Positions 37,898-46,843 of a DNA stretch of 64,000 nt are shown one piece after another. Every line of letters begins with the position of its first letter. Position 1 is the stretch's first letter. The notes beneath the pieces are model-generated. The model was not told where the DNA came from, ran no database searches, and saw only the letters and a list, made by a program, of their open reading frames with translations. Location: contig NC_067203.1 of NCBI RefSeq assembly GCF_026262505.1, positions 1,488,001 to 1,552,000 of the forward strand, written 5' to 3'. Made by a program: the position numbers and the translations under genes. The stretch is from Trichomonas vaginalis G3 (taxonomy: Eukaryota > Parabasalia > Trichomonadida > Trichomonadidae).

Positions 37898-38563
37898 TTA
37901 CTCACAATATTTTTGTACAAAACGACCCCAAACTTTTAACTTCTTTTCTGCAGCTTCAAATGCTATCTTAGCGAGTTCATATTCTCTAAATTCTCTCTTT
38001 AAATCTTCTTGTTCCCATTGGTCTAGTTCGTATGAAGAATCTCTATAACCATAACATATCTCACGTTCATGTTCTAATTGTTTTTCGCACATTTTTCCAA
38101 CTTCTTCTTCAAACAAAGGTTTAGCATTCTCTACTGTATCTTCAAGTTCTTCTTCATCTAATTTCTCATGAATTTTCTTGTCTATGGAGTCCATAATATC
38201 TTTGACATAAAATGCATACTTTACAGAGCACCATTCAGCAACAAAATGAACGAGGTCAGGATGTATGTAAATACCTTTGAATTCATTCATGACACCCTTT
38301 GTAAGCTCATAAAATGCTTGTTTTGAGGTCGAGCCACTTTTGGCTCCACCGTATTCGTTCATCCAAAACTCAAGAATTTCCTGCATTTTAGTACTATTGA
38401 GAAATCTGTTTAAATGGTTTAACCTTCCCGCTTCTCTTGCCATCTTTGTTGCATTAATGTAACCATCCTTGTCTCTACGTAAGACTTCAATACCGTTATA
38501 AGTGCCTTTTGTGAATGTTTCACCATTAGATTTGTTCGTGAATGTTTTTGCTTCGACTGACAT
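37898..38563 (-). CDS. KilA-N domain protein
   Basis: 221 residues from the first in-frame ATG (MSVEAKTFTNKSNG). The KilA-N core has GIEVLRRDKDGYINATKMAR, the GGAKSGS loop and GIYIHPDLVHFVAEWCSVKYAFYV; the C-terminal half is a long charged helix. KilA-N proteins of phages and large DNA viruses bind DNA and often act as regulators. A near-identical 66-base piece lies in element A at 12,932. GAGCC and GGCTC flank six bases inside the GGAKSGS codons, another small palindrome. Confidence 0.88.
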   Translation of the reverse strand: MSVEAKTFTNKSNGETFTKGTYNGIEVLRRDKDGYINATKMAREAGRLNHLNRFLNSTKMQEILEFWMNEYGGAKSGSTSKQAFYELTKGVMNEFKGIYIHPDLVHFVAEWCSVKYAFYVKDIMDSIDKKIHEKLDEEELEDTVENAKPLFEEEVGKMCEKQLEHEREICYGYRDSSYELDQWEQEDLKREFREYELAKIAFEAAEKKLKVWGRFVQKYCE

Positions 38564-38643
38564 TTCTGTTCTTACATACAAAATAAAAAAAATAAATAAA
38601 AATAATTTTAAAACTAATGAAATTAATTATTTTTGGACTGAAT

Positions 38644-40452
38644 TCATTGAACTCTATACCATGCATAAACTGTCATAAATGGTGGCATGTAATCTTTACT
38701 TTGTCCCGTTGTTTGCGTATATCCTGAAACGAAATGTGTATGGTTTCCTTCTCCCTGAGTGTCACTCCAGTAACAATTTATGGCAAACTTAACGTCGTCT
38801 TTAACATCATATCCTTTACCTTTTGTCATTCCTGACCAATCCCAATATCTATGTTTATGCCAACCTGCTTGAGATGTACTTAAATCTATGTAGTGACTGT
38901 GTGCAGGTAAATTTTCACCTGAAATCGTTTTACTTCCACCTGTTTCCTTTGATGAGTTAGCACAATACAAAAACCTGTCAACTATTTGTTGCCATGCACC
39001 AACACCAAACATTACTTGAGGACCTCTTGCATCCATAGATGTATAAATAGAACCTACTGGGTTCATTAAATCAAACATATGAGATATTATAGGATTGTCT
39101 CTTTTGAACTTAAAATATAGTGTAACTATTTCAGGTTTCTTCTGGTTTGTGTCAGAATATTTTTTATAATATAATCTTATGTTTTCAGGGTAGGTAAAGT
39201 CTTGACTATAATATTTATTTCTGTCATCTTCATAATAGTATACTATTCTCGTTTTTTCTATTGCATTATATCTTTTATATCTATAATAATCTAAATATAA
39301 TGTTAGCTTTTGTTCATCTACATGTGGTGTTCTGACATCATCTCCATTGTCATAATAATATGGTGCTGGAGCTAGGTTAGACAATGTCATATCTGTCATT
39401 TCATAAACTCTTAAATATTTCTTTTGTTCGTCTCCATATAAGTTTAAGTAACAGTTGTTGTCTAATGGAACTTTAACTTGTGTACCATCATTCTTTATAT
39501 AACCTACATACATTTCATTGTTATTTTTCGGAATGAGTTTATACCGTATACCATTTTTTAAGGAGTGTACAAACTCCCATCTAAAATATTTGTTTTCTTC
39601 ATTGACAGTAAAGTCACCAACAATAGTTTCAATATTTTTTGTTGTTCCTATCAAACTTTGGTATATTTCGTTAACATAAGTTTTATCTGCTTTCTTCATT
39701 AATTCATCGTTAACATAAGTTTTGTCTGCTTTAAGGTCTAAACATCCTGAAACCCACCCTGTATCGGCTTTAGTTTTTAAAATTTTTGATGTCCGTTCAT
39801 GATACCATTCAACCTTTTCTTTAATTTCATTATCTTTTTCGTTAACATATTCCTTATCTGCTTTCTTCATTAACACACTAGCCACACATTCCTCATCTGC
39901 TTTCTTCATTAATTCATCGTTAACATATGTTTTATCTGCTTTCTTCATTAATTCATCGTTAACATATGTTTTATCTGCTTTCTTCATTAATTCATCGTTA
40001 ACATATGTTTTATCTGCTTTCTTCATTAATTCATCGTTAACATATGTTTTATCTGCTTTCTTCATTAATTCATCGTTAACATATTCCTTATCTGCTTTCT
40101 TCATTATGTCATTTAGGAAACCTTTTATGAATTCCTCATTTAAATTAAATCTTCCAATCTTCAAAACTTTAGGAAATGCATTTAATGCGTAATATCTCTG
40201 TTCTTCTGGTGGAATTGATGTTATATCATCCGTTATTCCTTTAATTTTTGAATTCATAAATAAAATTTCTTTTATATTTGATATCACCGCTCCACCTTTG
40301 CAAACGAATTCGAAATGGTCATTTTTCAATACTATCTCCAAATCTCCATATTTCAACCTTTGTGTTTGTTCTGCCGTCTTTGAATTATATGCATATGTGG
40401 CGTATGTAATGGTTTGTGCCTTAAGTTGTTGTGGTTGCTGTTGTTTAATCAT
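38644..40452 (-). CDS. Tail-fibre-like protein with collar-type tip
   Basis: 602 residues, whole. Residues 1-125 are an N-terminal attachment part; about 125-270 hold repeated ADKTYVNDELMKK units (39-bp DNA repeat) that suggest a trimeric stalk; about 470-602 have NPVGSIYTSMDARGPQVMF, WQQIVDRFLYCAN, LPAHSHYIDL, GWHKHRYWDWSG, NHTHFVSGY and MPPFMTVYAWYR. This order is typical of phage short-tail-fibre and collar tips, with HxH pairs as probable metal ligands. It suggests virions with a receptor-binding fibre. The element A homologue at 3210 shares the tip almost exactly. Confidence 0.8.
   Translation of the reverse strand: MIKQQQPQQLKAQTITYATYAYNSKTAEQTQRLKYGDLEIVLKNDHFEFVCKGGAVISNIKEILFMNSKIKGITDDITSIPPEEQRYYALNAFPKVLKIGRFNLNEEFIKGFLNDIMKKADKEYVNDELMKKADKTYVNDELMKKADKTYVNDELMKKADKTYVNDELMKKADKTYVNDELMKKADEECVASVLMKKADKEYVNEKDNEIKEKVEWYHERTSKILKTKADTGWVSGCLDLKADKTYVNDELMKKADKTYVNEIYQSLIGTTKNIETIVGDFTVNEENKYFRWEFVHSLKNGIRYKLIPKNNNEMYVGYIKNDGTQVKVPLDNNCYLNLYGDEQKKYLRVYEMTDMTLSNLAPAPYYYDNGDDVRTPHVDEQKLTLYLDYYRYKRYNAIEKTRIVYYYEDDRNKYYSQDFTYPENIRLYYKKYSDTNQKKPEIVTLYFKFKRDNPIISHMFDLMNPVGSIYTSMDARGPQVMFGVGAWQQIVDRFLYCANSSKETGGSKTISGENLPAHSHYIDLSTSQAGWHKHRYWDWSGMTKGKGYDVKDDVKFAINCYWSDTQGEGNHTHFVSGYTQTTGQSKDYMPPFMTVYAWYRVQ
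39660..40110 (-). repeat. 39-bp coding repeats in the fibre stalk
   Basis: At least seven 13-residue units of ADKTYVNDELMKK type. Five central ones are nearly identical in DNA, so the stalk length probably changes by slippage. Confidence 0.85.
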
Positions 40453-40476
40453 TTATTACGATTTAAAAATAAATAT

Positions 40477-41208
40477 TTAATCTGTTATCTCATCAGCTAT
40501 TTTCTCTATTTGAAAAGTCCATAATATTTCATTCATGAATTCTAAATCACAATCAAATAGGTCAGTTATTCTAAATTTAATATTTGATAAATCTTTTGAA
40601 TGAAGAATAAATGAATTCCCGGATAATTGAAACGGATATAAAAAGAAAATATGTTTAAGTTGATGGATAAAATGTTTGAATTGATGGGTAAGAGTTAGGT
40701 CTAATGTTTGATGTGAAAATCTCATTGGGGTATTAACTTTATCACATTTGATTAAAATGAAATTGGAACCAGTGTCAGAATACAAAACATCCCCAACATC
40801 TTTTTCAAAATTTAATATCCCCAACAATGAACGAAGACGAGGAGTACAAAATTTAATTTTCAGCGGAAATTTAATAAGATTATTTATTTCATCAAGTTCA
40901 AAAAGTTTATCAGGTTTTGATTTAAAATTTTCTTTATACCATACGATAAATGATTCATTTAAATAACTTAAAATCATGTTAATATCCCATTTCGTTATCA
41001 CATTATTTATATACATATCATATGTTTTAGGTCTACACCCGCCGCTATGCGGCTCATGGTCATCTTTAATAAATGATATATAATCCGAAGGGTCTAAAAG
41101 AATGGGATTAAATTTACCACTCACAGAAACGAGAGTAACATTATAAATTCCACTAACTGTTAAATTTAATTCACAGTTATTATTCGAAATAATATTGATA
41201 ATTGACAT
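40477..41208 (-). CDS. Candidate minor capsid/penton-type protein
   Basis: 243 residues, whole, starting MSIINIISNNNCELNLTVSG. Beta-rich (YNVTLVSVSGKFNPILL), with ILIKCDKVNTPMRFSHQTLDL near residue 170, a segment I associate loosely with virion proteins of this group. A micro-hairpin (41,041-41,053) is embedded in frame at PHSGGCRP. It is next to the fibre gene and is the counterpart of the gene at 17,617. The penton call rests on size and position. Confidence 0.45.
   Translation of the reverse strand: MSIINIISNNNCELNLTVSGIYNVTLVSVSGKFNPILLDPSDYISFIKDDHEPHSGGCRPKTYDMYINNVITKWDINMILSYLNESFIVWYKENFKSKPDKLFELDEINNLIKFPLKIKFCTPRLRSLLGILNFEKDVGDVLYSDTGSNFILIKCDKVNTPMRFSHQTLDLTLTHQFKHFIHQLKHIFFLYPFQLSGNSFILHSKDLSNIKFRITDLFDCDLEFMNEILWTFQIEKIADEITD
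41041..41053. other. Micro-hairpin inside the candidate penton gene
   Basis: GCCGC-TAT-GCGGC, the same stem as at 28,810 and as the outer stem at 37,202, in an otherwise AT-rich gene. Confidence 0.75.
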
Positions 41209-41228
41209 TTTTTATTACGATTAAAAAT

Positions 41229-41706
41229 ATGGTAAAGCGTTATTTTCCAGTGATAAATAAAACTAGAATAAGATTACCTCAAGAATTCATAAATTCAACG
41301 AATAAGAAATTCATTCATGTTATAAATTTTAGTGTTTCAGAAAATATGAGTCAATGTCATATTCATCAACAGGTTATATTTCACTTCATTCAAATTTGGT
41401 TCAATCAAACCCATATAATGACCATTTCATAAGATTTTCAGATGGTATTTAAAAATGTAATTGATAGATTAAAATATGAACAGATTGACAATATCGAATT
41501 TTTGGAATTTTGGTTTAAATATCCCGATGGAAAAAAGATTGAAGTTAAAGATAAAGCAGATACTATAACAAAAACAATTACAATGACCGATCCAGATAGT
41601 GGGGAACAAAAAGAATAAAACAAACGATAGAAACTGGTGAAAGGTCAATTATTATTGATTATGATTCAAAGGATTATTATTCGATAATGTTAATGCTTGA
41701 ATATTA
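41229..41706 (+). pseudogene. Unknown small gene, broken
   Basis: It starts MVKRYFPVINKTRIRLPQEF and is divergent from the gene at 40,477. Later parts have FLEFWFKYPDGKKIEVKD and end YYSIMLMLEY. About 155 codons with about three breaks. Not recognised. Confidence 0.45.
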
Positions 41707-41709
41707 AAT

Positions 41710-42389
41710 AGCCTTAACAAAGAATTTTTCAAGTGATATTTTATATTCATCAACTATTTTATTATAAATATCATTATATGTTAAATGTAGTTCAGTTGTT
41801 CCGTTCTTTGATATCTTAATTGTGCTAATATCCTTTATAGGATTTATTTTTGCAACTGTTCCGCAGCATGAAACCTATCATCTATGAAATATTGAATCTT
41901 CACGTCTGAATCTTGAACATCACAAAGAATGGCGATAATGTGAATTAATGATTCATAAGGTAAAATAATTAAACCGGATTGGTCAATTAAATTTATTATT
42001 GAATCATAATTATCAGTTATGATATCGCGATATATTTTCATTAATTCAGAATTAATGTCTATTTTATATGACGCATTGCGACTGGAATCGTAGATTCCTG
42101 GGTTATCAAGTGGTGGGGGGTATGTTGGATAAGTGGGAATTTCAACAGGTTCTTTACCGGGTTCAGATAAAATGATTGGGTCTCCATTCTCATGGTTTTC
42201 TTCATTCTCCTCATTCTTCGGTAAGTCACGAGTTAATAAATTTGGTTGAGTTGCTGACCTTGTTAATTCAGGACTAACATTAACTTTAACATTTTGAATA
42301 ATTCGTGATTTATCATCATTTACGTTATAACCAACCGTAATCTCTGCTTTTGCGTTAGTGTTCTTTTGACTAGTGAAACGTCTTCTCAT
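41710..42389 (-). pseudogene. Unknown gene X of element B, broken
   Basis: It starts MRRRFTSQKNTNAKAEITVG, then a polar region, a proline linker (PTYPTYPPPLDN) and a helical end with SLIHIIAILCDVQDSD. About 225 codons with about one break. It matches the plan of the element A gene at 18,330. Probable virion-module protein, function unknown. Confidence 0.45.
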
Positions 42390-42422
42390 TTATAATCGAA
42401 TAAAAAAAATATATTTAAACTT

Positions 42423-43322
42423 TTATTTTGCTGGAACTTTTGAATCTATTATTCCCTGTATTTGTTCATGAAGTTGATTTTTAGCATTTTCATCGAAATT
42501 AATAGACCTAATATATTCATTAATTGCATTCTTATAATCAACTGATTTCTCAAATTTTCTTTTATCTGATTCCTTAACTAAATCATAAGTTAAACCACGT
42601 TGCTGATATAATGGTTTCTTAATTAAATCTTTGAATGCTTGAGATAAAGCACCTGATGCAATTCTTGCTACTATAATTGGTTGGAATTGCTGTTTAAGTT
42701 CATCTTTAACATTTGCGAAAACTGGATCGAATAAAGCAACTTTAAAGAATTTCTTAGCTGAAATTTCAGGTCTAATATTTGCATATTGACCATCGAACTG
42801 ATTAGAATATCGTGGTAATCCATCCGGTCCCTCTTCAATAGCATTTAATTCTTCATTGAAATAAGAATATGGATTATGACGGTATGAATTAATTGGACCA
42901 TGTTCACCTTCTCCAATGTATTGTTTAACAGCTTTTCCATTTTCATCAAATTGCATAGGATAACGTTCATTATATGCTTTACGTTTAGGATAATTCGTCA
43001 TTGTTAATTTATACCCATTTATGACTTTAATATTTCCTTGACCATCAGTAACAAAGACTTCATTTATACCATCAGGTTTTCCAGTTGGACCCGTAATGTC
43101 TGCTTCGTGTGCTTCCCAATTTGGACCTTTGCGTTTGGCATATGCTTGAGCTTCTGGTAATGTTAAAACGTTTCTCATTTGTTTAACATCCTTTTGAAGA
43201 CCGGCAACAATGTGGACTAATTCTTTCATTCCGTCTGGAACTTTCATAGTTCTATTATATGCACCCTTTTTGTTTGTTCCTTGTTTTAATGGAACCTGTA
43301 GAAGATTTGCAATTTCTGTCAT
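42423..43322 (-). CDS. Unknown 299-residue virion-module protein
   Basis: A whole frame starting [20 protein letters not shown]. Contains [20 protein letters not shown] and a helical C-terminus ([20 protein letters not shown]). It lies between gene X and the packaging ATPase on the same strand. It has no clear counterpart in element A. No family recognised; a minor capsid role is a guess from order. Confidence 0.5.
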   Translation of the reverse strand: MTEIANLLQVPLKQGTNKKGAYNRTMKVPDGMKELVHIVAGLQKDVKQMRNVLTLPEAQAYAKRKGPNWEAHEADITGPTGKPDGINEVFVTDGQGNIKVINGYKLTMTNYPKRKAYNERYPMQFDENGKAVKQYIGEGEHGPINSYRHNPYSYFNEELNAIEEGPDGLPRYSNQFDGQYANIRPEISAKKFFKVALFDPVFANVKDELKQQFQPIIVARIASGALSQAFKDLIKKPLYQQRGLTYDLVKESDKRKFEKSVDYKNAINEYIRSINFDENAKNQLHEQIQGIIDSKVPAK

Positions 43323-43361
43323 GTTTAATTATAAATAAAAAATAAAAATTAATATAAAAAG

Positions 43362-44117
43362 TTATTCGAATTTAATGGAACCTTTATTTAAATCAACTAT
43401 TATTTTTCCATGTTCTCCTAATTGTTGATATTGTGTGTAAAGTTCATTAATGCTCATTGGTAAATTCACTTGATAAAGCATAACGTTCAACTGTTGACGA
43501 CTAAACCCACTGAAAATGAAAAGGGTGGACAGATTTGATTTAATGTTTGTGCTTAATGCTTTGAAATATTGAACCGCCATAAAGAATGAACACTGAATGT
43601 GTCGACATTGAGTTAATAATTGATTAAAATATGATTTCTCATTAGTTATTAGTTTTGATTTCACGGCATCATCTAGAAAAATTAGTGAATGCAAAAATTC
43701 TTTATCAAAATTTGAAATAGAAAGTGTTTCAAATAATTCATCCCGTTGTTTATCAATAATTTTATCCTCTAATCCTTGCTTCTTGATTGTATTATATAAC
43801 TCTTTATACATTAAAAAGTTTTTCAAATAATCTTCTGCTTCTTCTTGTGATAAATAAATAATTGGAATTTTGATTAAATGTTTTAAAGATTCAAATGTAT
43901 CATCTGAAGGTAAACCTGAACGGTTGATATAAATTAACACATGTGAATAGGGTGAAGTGTTAGCAATAATGATAATTTGTTTTAATATCGTTAATGTTTT
44001 ACCTTTATTTTGTTTACCAATTGCTGCAGTGATTGAATTTAAGTAACATTCAGAATATGGAATTTTCATTAATTTTTCCTTAGATAGAGCATTTTTATTA
44101 TCACTCACATGCTTCAT
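43362..44117 (-). CDS. Genome-packaging ATPase of element B
   Basis: 251 residues. The P-loop GKQNKGKT is at residues 34-41, Walker B SLIFLDDA at about 145, then FFMAVQY as sensor strand. Shorter than the element A enzyme (291) and diverged. A short open stretch (MDLNSEELAGVYNTY) on the same strand just upstream makes the true start uncertain. It pumps DNA into the capsid in this family. Confidence 0.75.
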   Translation of the reverse strand: MKHVSDNKNALSKEKLMKIPYSECYLNSITAAIGKQNKGKTLTILKQIIIIANTSPYSHVLIYINRSGLPSDDTFESLKHLIKIPIIYLSQEEAEDYLKNFLMYKELYNTIKKQGLEDKIIDKQRDELFETLSISNFDKEFLHSLIFLDDAVKSKLITNEKSYFNQLLTQCRHIQCSFFMAVQYFKALSTNIKSNLSTLFIFSGFSRQQLNVMLYQVNLPMSINELYTQYQQLGEHGKIIVDLNKGSIKFE

Positions 44118-44202
44118 TAATCATATCATCTACGTATGTATTATATACTCCTGCTAATTCTTCAGAATTTAAATCCATTTAATCAAAAATAAATTTATAA
44201 TT

Positions 44203-45843
44203 TTAAACATTTCTATTCATCAATATTTCATCATATGAACTTCTATACTGTGGTGGTGTACCTGTTGGATGATATTTCAAACCTTCATCCGGTGTCCATG
44301 TCCAATATGTAGTCCTAGTAAACCAAACCTGAGGAGGATTTGTCACCTTTGAACAGTAAGTGTCATTTACACCCTGAATGATTGGATAAGCTTTCACTTG
44401 TACTGTAACTTGTGAGTTGAAAGTTTCTAATCCATCAAAGAATATACCCGCTCCATCACGTTGAACTGGAATAGTGCATAAGAATGAAGTTTGGTCTTTC
44501 CATGTTCTAGCTAATGGCGTGCCATCATCATCATTCAGTGGTCTAGTTAATGAGTCCTCGTATTCTTCCGTGCATTCATTCACTCCATCTAAATCAGAAG
44601 CTTGAAGCATACGTGTAAAGAATATGTCACCCACTGTGGTCATCGCTTGATCGGGGAAGTTTCTGGAATCTATAGTGACCTGAAGACCTCGAAGCATTGG
44701 ATTTTCTAAAACTGTTCTTTGCATTGCATTCTTCGGAAATGTTAACACAACATCCGTAACATTATGCAGAGCGTATGAGAAATCAGAGCTGATACCTTCA
44801 GGAGTGATGCAACCTCCATTTAGTGAACGAACGTCAATATGTTGAGCTGGAATCATGAATGGATCTTCCTTACTGAATAAACGTGGTATTGCTTTAACTG
44901 ATTCTTCAATTAAACCATATCCTGGTGTAATACATTTATCCTCTAAAACTTCCATCTTTGTGCATGAAATAATAACGTCTTCAACTGTTGCGTCAGCAGA
45001 TGTAGTGGCTAAGCTTGTAATTAATTTGGCAGGAAGTCCGATTTGTTGGAATTTGCGATCATATTTATAAACATGATTCATAATCTTTTCATAATTTTCA
45101 TCAGTTATCTTTTCATAAACGTAATTTTGTAAATCAGCAACTCTTAACGGGTCAACCTGACAAAATACTAAAGTATCCCTGAAAACATAATATTTAAGAA
45201 TGATTTCACCAAATGATTTAGGATAATCATCGAACGCTTGAAATGCTAACAAATCGTTTATCGGAATAATCATATCAAAAGTGATATCAACTTCTTCATT
45301 TGCTCTCTTGAAAACTTCTGAGGGGTCAATATATTTACCACATACTGAGTTATCATATTTTTGAACATTGTTATATAATGAATGAACAAACTTTTTAACT
45401 TTCCTTTCTGATTTTGGTTTATATGTTGCAAATGCAAAAGATTCACGGGCGCAATCCATCTGAAGATAACCGGCATCACCTCTTTCGGTTTCTACTTCTA
45501 ATTGTTTAAAGCTTTGATTTGATGATTTGTAACCAACGAATAAACGCATGCATTTAAAAGCGGCATCACATGTGAAAGCTTTATTTGAAACTAGAGTTAC
45601 TTTAACTTTGCGTTTAATATATGTGTCACCTAATTGGTTCACATCATGAGCTGGATTTGTAATTCTTAAATGAGTTTGTTTATCATCAAAATATGGAGCA
45701 TCAGAGTCATAGCATGAACTTTCAAGTTCTCTATAATATCTTCTACCGTCATTCTTTGCGAATATTTCATTTATCTTTTCGAATGAATGAAATACATTTC
45801 CATTAATTGGTTTAGTGTTTGGCACCAAATAGTTAGTCGTCAT
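44203..45843 (-). CDS. Major capsid protein (double jelly-roll type)
   Basis: 546 residues, whole, of the size usual for Polinton capsid proteins. Beta-rich throughout; DMIIPINDLLAFQAFDDYPK and FGEIILKYYVF fit the end of the first barrel, and the second half contains YALHNVTDVVLTFPKNAMQR and VQVKAYPIIQGVND. The C-terminus is PQVWFTRTTYWTWTPDEGLK. It has Trp/Tyr-rich loops. Order (ATPase upstream, amphipathic protein next to it) is as expected. Sequence is very diverged from element A. The call rests on size, order and pattern. Confidence 0.65.
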   Translation of the reverse strand: MTTNYLVPNTKPINGNVFHSFEKINEIFAKNDGRRYYRELESSCYDSDAPYFDDKQTHLRITNPAHDVNQLGDTYIKRKVKVTLVSNKAFTCDAAFKCMRLFVGYKSSNQSFKQLEVETERGDAGYLQMDCARESFAFATYKPKSERKVKKFVHSLYNNVQKYDNSVCGKYIDPSEVFKRANEEVDITFDMIIPINDLLAFQAFDDYPKSFGEIILKYYVFRDTLVFCQVDPLRVADLQNYVYEKITDENYEKIMNHVYKYDRKFQQIGLPAKLITSLATTSADATVEDVIISCTKMEVLEDKCITPGYGLIEESVKAIPRLFSKEDPFMIPAQHIDVRSLNGGCITPEGISSDFSYALHNVTDVVLTFPKNAMQRTVLENPMLRGLQVTIDSRNFPDQAMTTVGDIFFTRMLQASDLDGVNECTEEYEDSLTRPLNDDDGTPLARTWKDQTSFLCTIPVQRDGAGIFFDGLETFNSQVTVQVKAYPIIQGVNDTYCSKVTNPPQVWFTRTTYWTWTPDEGLKYHPTGTPPQYRSSYDEILMNRNV

Positions 45844-45912
45844 TTATGATGAAATAAAAAATCAAAATTAAAAGATGAAAATGAATTTTTAATTTTAATG
45901 AAATAATCAACT

Positions 45913-46125
45913 ATGGCTGCAGGATTCTTTAAAAAGTTATGGGATAAAGTAAAAAGAGGAGCGCATAAAGTTTGGGAAACAATGAAGAAGGGAGCAAATT
46001 GGATATTTAAGAATAAAGAAGCAATTAGTGACGTTGCAGAACAAATAGCACCTAATGTTCCGGTAAGGGAAGTATTAAATAAAGGAGATAAAGTTTATCA
46101 AAGACTTCAACCGATATTGAGATAA
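45913..46125 (+). CDS. PVI-like amphipathic protein 1, 70 residues
   Basis: It starts MAAGFFKKLWDKVKRGAHKV, a cationic amphipathic helix, followed by NWIFKNKEAISDVAEQ. It is convergent with the gene at 46,146, whose first ten residues (MAAGFFKKLW) are identical. Probably membrane-active during entry, inferred from the helix. Confidence 0.55.
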   Translation: MAAGFFKKLWDKVKRGAHKVWETMKKGANWIFKNKEAISDVAEQIAPNVPVREVLNKGDKVYQRLQPILR

Positions 46126-46145
46126 AAATAATATTTATTTTTCCA

Positions 46146-46382
46146 CTACTTTCCTCCTATTTTATTAAGTATTCCTTCAGCAATTCCACCAATTGCGTTA
46201 CCTGCTTGTGCTCCCATTGCCGGATTACCTGCTTTAGTACCTAATACCCCACCAATTATAGTTCCTGCCGTTTTCGCTACTGGTGCCAAAAAGTTTGCAA
46301 CGGGTTTTATTATTTTCTGATGAACCCAACTTGCTGCTTTCTTTATTCCTTCCCATAACTTTTTAAAGAATCCTGCTGCCAT
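46146..46382 (-). CDS. PVI-like amphipathic protein 2, 78 residues
   Basis: It starts MAAGFFKKLWEGIKKAASWV and continues into a glycine/alanine-rich hydrophobic half (TIIGGVLGTKAGNPAMGAQ). The first 32 bases of the two genes form a nearly perfect inverted repeat (45,913 and 46,382 ends), a sign of inverted duplication or conversion of the signal part. Different C-terminal halves suggest divided roles. Confidence 0.55.
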   Translation of the reverse strand: MAAGFFKKLWEGIKKAASWVHQKIIKPVANFLAPVAKTAGTIIGGVLGTKAGNPAMGAQAGNAIGGIAEGILNKIGGK

Positions 46383-46448
46383 TTCTGATTTAATATTAAT
46401 TAAAAAATATATTTCATCACTTATATTTTAATTTTTATTTAATGATAA

Positions 46449-46817
46449 ATGAAACCAATATTAAAAATAAATGAAACAGAGAAGGAAGAAATAAATGAAA
46501 GTGAGGATGTTCAAAATAAAATAAACATTGTTAAACCCATTACTGAAACAAAAATTTTTTCATCTGTTGAAGAATTTAATGACTATTATGCTAATAATAA
46601 AAAATTATTTGAAGAATTGACAACATGTAAATTGAATAAAATGTTTAAAATTGATGGATTCAAAATTTCAAAAATAAAAGGTGTTGTTAGTTTGAAATCT
46701 ATTCCTCAATCAAGAATCACCTCATTAATGAAAATTGATGATTTAACAAAAAGAATAGAAATTATTGAAGAAAGAATGAATCAAATAATTGATTTCATAA
46801 ATTCAAATAATCATTAG
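46449..46817 (+). CDS. Unknown 122-residue protein
   Basis: A whole frame starting MKPILKINETEKEEINESED, a mid segment FKIDGFKISKIKGVVSL, and a helical end (KRIEIIEERMNQIIDFINSN) that could form a coiled coil. It ends 26 bp before the right TIR. Its first 20 bases also occur at 26,834 inside the left direct repeat. Confidence 0.5.
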   Translation: MKPILKINETEKEEINESEDVQNKINIVKPITETKIFSSVEEFNDYYANNKKLFEELTTCKLNKMFKIDGFKISKIKGVVSLKSIPQSRITSLMKIDDLTKRIEIIEERMNQIIDFINSNNH

Positions 46818-46843
46818 TTTCTTAAAGTTCTATGTTGATTCTG

